From Candidatus Saganbacteria bacterium (lineage in GTDB: Bacteria; Margulisbacteria; WOR-1; JAPLLA01), in contig JAPLLA010000012.1 in the NCBI GenBank assembly GCA_026387795.1, positions 6,753-43,047 of the forward strand: a stretch of 36,295 nucleotides of DNA, written 5' to 3'. Under the pieces are notes generated by a model, which saw only the letters and a program-made list of their open reading frames with translations, was not told where the DNA came from and did no database searches. The position numbers and the translations under genes are program-made. Position 1 is the first letter of the stretch; each line of letters opens with the position of its first letter. This document shows, in pieces, positions 32,809-36,295 of this stretch.

Positions 32809-34037
32809 TTTTCAAGCCCAAAAGCTTTATGCAGTACGGAAACAGCCTTGCGCCCCTGGTCGCGGCTTACCACGCAAGAGATCTTGATTTCCGAAGTGCT
32901 GATCATTTGGATGTTAATCCCTTCTTTGGACAAGACTTCAAACATTTTTGCAGCAGTTCCAGCTGCGGTTACCATGCCGATCCCAACCAAAGAAACCTTG
33001 GCCACTTCTGGATCAGAAATAACTCCCGTTGCCTTTAGCTCGTTTGCAACCTTTTGGGTCACAGCTACAGCCTTTTTCATGTCTACCCTGTCTACGGTAA
33101 AAGCCATGTCTGCCTGGCTTCCTCCGGAATGGATACTTTGGACGATCATGTCTACATTGATCTTTTCTATTGCCAAAGCACCAAATAATTTTGCTGCGGT
33201 CCCGGGTTTATCCGGAACGTTTAGAATCCCTACCTTTGCAATGTTTTCGTCTAATGCAATTCCCCTAACTACTTCTTTCTTTTCCAATTTATCCACCTCC
33301 TTAGCAGATTTGATATAGGTCCCTTCGTTATCATTTAAACTTGACCGCAAATGAATGGTAATACCATAAATACTGGCGCATTCAACAGAACGGGGATGGA
33401 GCACTTGCGCGCCAAGACTGGCAAGCTCCAACATCTCTTCATAAGATATATATTTCAATTTTCGGGCAGAAGGTTCAATCCTAGGATCAGCGGTATAAAC
33501 ACCATCTACGTCTGTATAGATATCGCAAACTTCTGCTTTTAAGGCAGCTGCAATTGCTACTGCAGAAGTATCGGAACCTCCGCGACCAATAGTAATGATA
33601 TCCCCTTTGCTGTCTATCCCTTGGAAACCGGTAACAACTACGACTTTTCCCTCTTTAAGCTCCTCTTTAATCCTGGTTAGCCGGATTTCCTTGATGCGGG
33701 CTTTTTTATAAATATCTTCGGTAACAACCCCTGCTTGGCCGCCGGTAAGCGATATTGACGGCATCCCAATTTCCATTAAAGCCATAGCCAAAAGTGCAGC
33801 GGAAACCTGTTCTCCAGTAGAAATTAATTGGTCGTACTCTCTTGGATGTGGATCTTCTGTGATTTTATGCATAAGATCAATCAGTTCGTCGGTTGTTTGC
33901 CCCATGGCAGACACAACCACTACCACATCGTAACCCAGGGCTTTAACTTTTTGTACGCGCCTGGCTACGTTTTTGATCTTTTCAGGGGTACCAACCGAGG
34001 TCCCGCCGTATTTATGTACTACAATTCCTTTTGGCAT
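32805..34037 (-). CDS. lysC: Aspartate kinase
   Basis: 410 residues from the ATG at 34037 (MPKGIVVHKYGGTSVG). This enzyme phosphorylates aspartate, the committed step to lysine, threonine, methionine and diaminopimelate. Motifs: KYGGTSVG (ATP site), VVVVSAMGQTTDELIDL, STGEQVSAALLAMAL, TGFQGID, TIGRGGSDTSAVAIAAAL and DVDGVYTADPRI. Two C-terminal ACT domains (from about 270: VGILNVPDKPGTAAKLFGALAIEKINVDM, and VGIGMVTAAGTAAKMFEVLSKEGINIQM) indicate feedback control by lysine and/or threonine. An upstream in-frame start at 34076 would lie upstream of the promoter -10, so it is rejected. The ATG has no Shine-Dalgarno and sits only about four bases from the predicted transcription start. Confidence 0.95.
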   Translation of the reverse strand: MPKGIVVHKYGGTSVGTPEKIKNVARRVQKVKALGYDVVVVVSAMGQTTDELIDLMHKITEDPHPREYDQLISTGEQVSAALLAMALMEIGMPSISLTGGQAGVVTEDIYKKARIKEIRLTRIKEELKEGKVVVVTGFQGIDSKGDIITIGRGGSDTSAVAIAAALKAEVCDIYTDVDGVYTADPRIEPSARKLKYISYEEMLELASLGAQVLHPRSVECASIYGITIHLRSSLNDNEGTYIKSAKEVDKLEKKEVVRGIALDENIAKVGILNVPDKPGTAAKLFGALAIEKINVDMIVQSIHSGGSQADMAFTVDRVDMKKAVAVTQKVANELKATGVISDPEVAKVSLVGIGMVTAAGTAAKMFEVLSKEGINIQMISTSEIKISCVVSRDQGRKAVSVLHKAFGLEK

Positions 34038-34047
34038 AGCGGGGTAA

Positions 34048-34076
34048 ATTATAGCGAAAACCACCCCTTGGTTCAA
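34048..34076 (-). promoter_or_regulatory. lysC promoter
   Basis: -35 TTGAAC (34076-34071), 17-bp spacer, -10 TATAAT (34053-34048). The -10 ends ten bases before the lysC ATG, giving a 5' leader of roughly four bases. It is back-to-back with the promoter of the divergent nucleotidyltransferase gene. Confidence 0.75.
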
Positions 34077-34111
34077 ATGGATTTTCCCTATTCGCTTTCC
34101 ATTCGTTTTCC

Positions 34112-34140
34112 TTTACAACCTCTCTCTGGAAATATATAAT
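34112..34140 (+). promoter_or_regulatory. Promoter of the MNT-HEPN(-yajQ) genes
   Basis: -35 TTTACA (34112-34117), 17-bp spacer, -10 TATAAT (34135-34140). Nine bases separate the -10 from the ATG at 34150, so the predicted leader is about three bases and no Shine-Dalgarno is present. Confidence 0.75.
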
Positions 34141-34149
34141 CTATTTGAA

Positions 34150-34467
34150 ATGGACCAGAAAAAACTCATAGAAAGAACTGTAAGGAAAATTGCAAAAGGA
34201 GCCAAACCTCTTAAGATTATTCTATTTGGCTCTCATGCCAAAGGGGCTGGCACCAAAGACAGTGACCTGGATTTCCTCATCATAAAGCCGTCATCCTTGC
34301 GTCGGGACCAGCGAGACCGTGAAATCAGAAAATTGCTAAACGATGTTATTTTCCCTATGGATATTTTCGTTTATACTCCTGAAGAAATGGAAAAATATCA
34401 ACAATTACCCGGTTCATTTGTAAAAAAAATCATGGAAACAGGAAAAGTCGTTTATGAATCCAAGTGA
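34150..34467 (+). CDS. MNT-type nucleotidyltransferase (antitoxin-like)
   Basis: 105 residues, a minimal nucleotidyltransferase of the polymerase-beta superfamily. The catalytic core is intact: GSHAKGAGTKDSDLDFLII (GS followed by D-x-D) with the third acidic residue in FPMDIFVYTPEEM. In characterised MNT-HEPN pairs the MNT protein neutralises the HEPN partner by adding AMP units. The gene overlaps the HEPN gene by 14 bases, the normal arrangement for such pairs. It is transcribed from its own strong promoter with almost no leader. Whether this pair is a true toxin-antitoxin module is uncertain (see the HEPN entry). Confidence 0.85.
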   Translation: MDQKKLIERTVRKIAKGAKPLKIILFGSHAKGAGTKDSDLDFLIIKPSSLRRDQRDREIRKLLNDVIFPMDIFVYTPEEMEKYQQLPGSFVKKIMETGKVVYESK

Positions 34468-34861
34468 ATTCATTAAAAAAAAGGCTGCGGAATGGTTTAC
34501 CAAAGCAGAGAGCGACCTAAGAACCGCAGAGATTCTTCTTGCCGACCCAGACCCTCCAACTGATACAGCCTCTTACCACTGCCAGCAATCCTTAGAAAAA
34601 TACTTAAAAGGGATACTCACTTTTTATCAAATAGACTTTATAAAAAGCCATGATCTGGATTACCTTTCAAAGCTTGTTAGCCAAAAACTAGATCTCGGCA
34701 ATTATTTAGAGGCTATCCTCTCACTAAACAAATATGCAATTGAGGCCAGATATCCTTCCGACATCCCCATTTTTTATCCTGTTGAAGAAGCCAAAAAAGC
34801 ATTGGAAACAGCAAAAGAAATTATTCGCTTTATAAAAACAAAACTGGCTCGCTTAATATAG
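34454..34861 (+). CDS. HEPN domain protein
   Basis: 135 residues, all helical. The pattern AEWFTKAESDLRTAEILLAD, SYHCQQSLEKYLKGILTFYQIDFIKSHDLDYLSKLV and ARYPSDIPIFYPVEEAKKALETAKEIIRFIKT is typical of the small HEPN proteins that pair with minimal nucleotidyltransferases. The R-x(4-6)-H motif that defines RNase-active HEPN toxins is not visible: the only two histidines (about 42 and 66) have no arginine at the required distance. It may therefore be a non-nuclease HEPN that forms a nucleotide-transfer complex with its partner. It starts inside the end of the MNT gene and stops 12 bases before yajQ. Confidence 0.85.
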   Translation: MNPSEFIKKKAAEWFTKAESDLRTAEILLADPDPPTDTASYHCQQSLEKYLKGILTFYQIDFIKSHDLDYLSKLVSQKLDLGNYLEAILSLNKYAIEARYPSDIPIFYPVEEAKKALETAKEIIRFIKTKLARLI

Positions 34862-34873
34862 GAGGTAATCATC

Positions 34874-35368
34874 ATGGCACAAGATGCATCTTTTGATATT
34901 GTTTCAAAATGCAATTCCCAGGAACTGGACAATGCTATTAATACGGCAATGAAAGAGATTGAAAACCGTTTTGATTTTAAAGGGAGCGTCAGCAAGATCG
35001 AAAGAGAGGGGGCAGATAAAATAAATCTCCTCTCTGATGACGAGTTCAAGCTTAAAAGTGTAATCGATATTCTTCAAGGCAAGCTGATTAAAAGAGGGAT
35101 TTCCCTTAAATTTTTGGAATATGGCAAAGTAGAAACTGCTTTAGGAGGAAATGCAAAACAAGTTATCACCTTAAAACAAGGGATCCAGCAGGAAAAAGCC
35201 AAAGAGATCACTAAATTTATTAAAGATACCAAGCTCAAGGTCCGCACTCAGATCCAAGGGGACGAAATCCGGGTCTTTGGAGCTAAAAAAGATGATCTGC
35301 AAACAATAATTCAGTTGCTAAGAAAGCAGGATTTTAAGATCGAGCTGCAGTTTGCTAATTACCGGTAA
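34874..35368 (+). CDS. yajQ: YajQ family nucleotide-binding protein
   Basis: 164 residues, the standard length. The conserved start DASFDIVSKCNSQELDNAINTAMKEIENRFDFKGS is diagnostic, followed by INLLSDDEFKLKSVIDILQGKLIKRGI, GGNAKQVITLKQGIQQEKAKEITKFIKDTKLKVRTQIQGDEIRVFGAKKDDLQ and the ending LQFANYR. The protein has two ferredoxin-like domains; members bind nucleotides, and in Xanthomonas the homologue binds cyclic di-GMP, but a general role is unsettled. A good GGAGG lies 9 bases before the ATG. It is probably co-transcribed with the MNT-HEPN pair. The stop is followed within three bases by a hairpin repeat. Confidence 0.95.
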   Translation: MAQDASFDIVSKCNSQELDNAINTAMKEIENRFDFKGSVSKIEREGADKINLLSDDEFKLKSVIDILQGKLIKRGISLKFLEYGKVETALGGNAKQVITLKQGIQQEKAKEITKFIKDTKLKVRTQIQGDEIRVFGAKKDDLQTIIQLLRKQDFKIELQFANYR

Positions 35369-35370
35369 CA

Positions 35371-35406
35371 AACTCACCCCTAACCCCTCTCTTAAAAAGA
35401 GAGGGG
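35371..35406. repeat. Inverted repeat flanking the DUF559 gene, left copy
   Basis: AACTCACCCCT, then a perfect 10-bp hairpin (CCCCTCTCTT at 35384-35393, loop AAA, AAGAGAGGGG at 35397-35406). Its reverse complement matches the copy at 35841-35879. Starts three bases after the yajQ stop and could act as its terminator hairpin, though no T-run follows. Confidence 0.8.
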
Positions 35407-35428
35407 AACCATCCTTCGACACGCTATT

Positions 35429-35797
35429 TCAAAAATAACTTTCTATCTCTTTTAAAACTGCGCTTAAATTGCTTAAAACTCGTTCATTTCTAAAGCGGAT
35501 GACCTTATAGCCCAATAATTGCAAAGTAGTGTCCCTTGCCTCGTCAAAATTCTTACGCTTGTCGTGTATTCCACCATCTAGTTCTATAATCAGTTTAACT
35601 TCATGACAATAGAAATCTGCTACGACAAATCTTTTTATCCCCATCCACTCAAAAACAATCGGATGTTGACGTAGAATCTTTTTCCCTGCCAGTTGACGGT
35701 CACGGACCGCCTGCCAAAGGATTGTTTCGCTTTTGGTTTGGGTCCTACGTAAATTTCGGATTGTTTCTTTTATTCGTCGTTCTAATTTTTGTCTCAT
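35429..35797 (-). CDS. DUF559 (Vsr/MutH-like) endonuclease
   Basis: 122 residues with the full DUF559 pattern: IRNLRRTQTKSETILWQAVRDRQLAGKKILRQHPI, FVVADFYCHEVKLIIELDGGIHDKR, DEARDTTLQLLGYKVIRFRNERVLSNLSAVLKEIESYF. This is a PD-(D/E)xK-fold nuclease related to the very-short-patch repair enzyme; catalytic candidates are the E in the first helix, D of ADFYC and E-x-D of IELDGG. The function of stand-alone copies is unproven. No clear Shine-Dalgarno is seen. The gene sits between two mirror-image copies of a hairpin repeat, wedged exactly between the 3' ends of yajQ and pyrB, consistent with insertion of a repeat-endonuclease unit where it harms neither gene. Confidence 0.9.
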   Translation of the reverse strand: MRQKLERRIKETIRNLRRTQTKSETILWQAVRDRQLAGKKILRQHPIVFEWMGIKRFVVADFYCHEVKLIIELDGGIHDKRKNFDEARDTTLQLLGYKVIRFRNERVLSNLSAVLKEIESYF

Positions 35798-35840
35798 ATA
35801 TTTGTGTTTTCACTCAGGAGAAAAAGTTAAACACTACGTC

Positions 35841-35879
35841 CCCCCTCTCTTTCTAAGAGAGGGGGCCAGGGGGTGAGTT
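35841..35879. repeat. Inverted repeat flanking the DUF559 gene, right copy
   Basis: A perfect 11-bp hairpin (CCCCCTCTCTT at 35841-35851, loop TCT, AAGAGAGGGGG at 35855-35865), then CCAGGGGGTGAGTT (35866-35879). The last two bases form part of the pyrB stop codon (TAA on the - strand, 35880-35878). Confidence 0.8.
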
Positions 35880-36295
35880 AAGCAGATAGCGAATCCCCGT
35901 TTTTACCGCCCAAGAGCAAGAAGAGAATCGCCATGCGTATTGCAACTCCGTTGGTAACTTGATCGAGGATTACATTGAACGGTCCGTCAGCAACATCGGA
36001 TGATAGTTCTACCCCGCGGTTAATCGGTCCTGGATGCATTATTACCACATTCTTCTTGGCCTTCTTTAAGCGTTCGCCGGTAATGCCGTATAGTTTTGTA
36101 TATTCTTCTCTGGATGGAAACAGCCCCCGCCCCTGCCGCTCAAGCTGGATGCGAAGTACATTGATAAAATCCGCATCTTTAATTTCTTCTTCCAGTTTAT
36201 AAGAAACCTTGACCCCCATCTCCTCTACACCTTCAGGCATAAGCGTCGGAGGGCCTATCACCACTACCTCCGCCCCCAATTTTTTAAGCCCCCAG
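35878..36295 (-). CDS. pyrB: Aspartate carbamoyltransferase catalytic chain, C-terminal part (partial)
   Basis: About 139 codons; the frame runs off the right edge of the window (WGLKKLGAEVVVIGPPTLMP), so the start is outside. ATCase joins carbamoyl phosphate and aspartate, the committed step of pyrimidine synthesis. Visible aspartate-domain landmarks: DADFINVLRIQLERQGRGLFPSREEYTKLYGI (the V-x-x-L-R-x-Q-x-E-R helix) and MHPGPINRGVELSSDVADGP, followed by the C-terminal helix QVTNGVAIRMAILFLLLGG. The last residues (KNGDSLSA) are polar. The stop codon overlaps the inverted repeat of the DUF559 unit, so the repeat junction lies at the very end of the gene without truncating the conserved helix. 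Confidence 0.95.
   Translation of the reverse strand, partial: WGLKKLGAEVVVIGPPTLMPEGVEEMGVKVSYKLEEEIKDADFINVLRIQLERQGRGLFPSREEYTKLYGITGERLKKAKKNVVIMHPGPINRGVELSSDVADGPFNVILDQVTNGVAIRMAILFLLLGGKNGDSLSA

Noticed and set aside
34038-34076. Longer aspartate kinase start at 34076
   Set aside because: That start lies in the promoter -35 region; the family's conserved start matches the ATG at 34037.

Overview
The window reads as a chromosomal contig from an uncultivated, diderm, AT-leaning bacterium. The diderm call rests on a TonB-dependent receptor with its TonB, a PorV/PorQ-type outer-membrane barrel, and a giant surface protein ending in a YPNPF-type (FlgD/T9SS-like) C-terminal domain. This mix, together with palindromic repeats inside coding sequence and small stand-alone endonucleases between genes, recalls candidate phyla such as WOR-1/Saganbacteria or other Margulisbacteria-like groups. 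That placement is inference only; no rRNA or marker phylogeny is available here.

Region 1 (1-20335, + strand) is one secretion module. A single giant gene, open at the left window edge and broken by two apparent frameshifts (near 570-576 and 13690), encodes about 6,270 residues: a beta-propeller-like part, two fibronectin III domains, several dozen Ig-like domains, and a C-terminal sorting-type domain. From about 8.5 to 16.5 kb the Ig domains are organised as a higher-order repeat of four domain types (about 1.2 kb per unit, 6-7 units). The PorV/PorQ-family gene follows, with an intrinsic terminator placed directly upstream of its ribosome binding site.

Region 2 (20351-26965, - strand) holds queA and a DUF2905 membrane protein, then a tonB/TonB-dependent receptor pair behind a roughly 100-nt structured leader with tRNA-like elements, then a hypothetical protein, and then an M23 peptidase-bactofilin-rsmI operon that links cell-wall shaping to a cytoskeletal polymer. 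queA carries two repeat-derived coding segments.

Region 3 (26980-27620) is a scrambled tRNA-Pro(GGG) locus: an intact tRNA next to a GIY-YIG nuclease gene, bracketed by two direct copies of a hairpin-rich repeat and by broken tRNA pieces. Region 4 (27703-34076) has a hypothetical gene (+), then on the - strand lysC, plsY, tRNA-Pro(CGG), an exported/membrane protein, a GT-C-like glycosyltransferase and a methyltransferase, packed with almost no gaps. Region 5 (34112-36295) has an MNT/HEPN pair and yajQ (+), a DUF559 endonuclease flanked by mirror-image hairpin repeats, and the 3' end of pyrB (-).

Two themes stand out. First, two unrelated small endonucleases (GIY-YIG and DUF559) each sit between copies of their own palindromic repeat, an arrangement reminiscent of REP/RAYT partnerships. 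Second, three promoters place the transcription start within a few bases of the start codon, suggesting leaderless or near-leaderless mRNAs.
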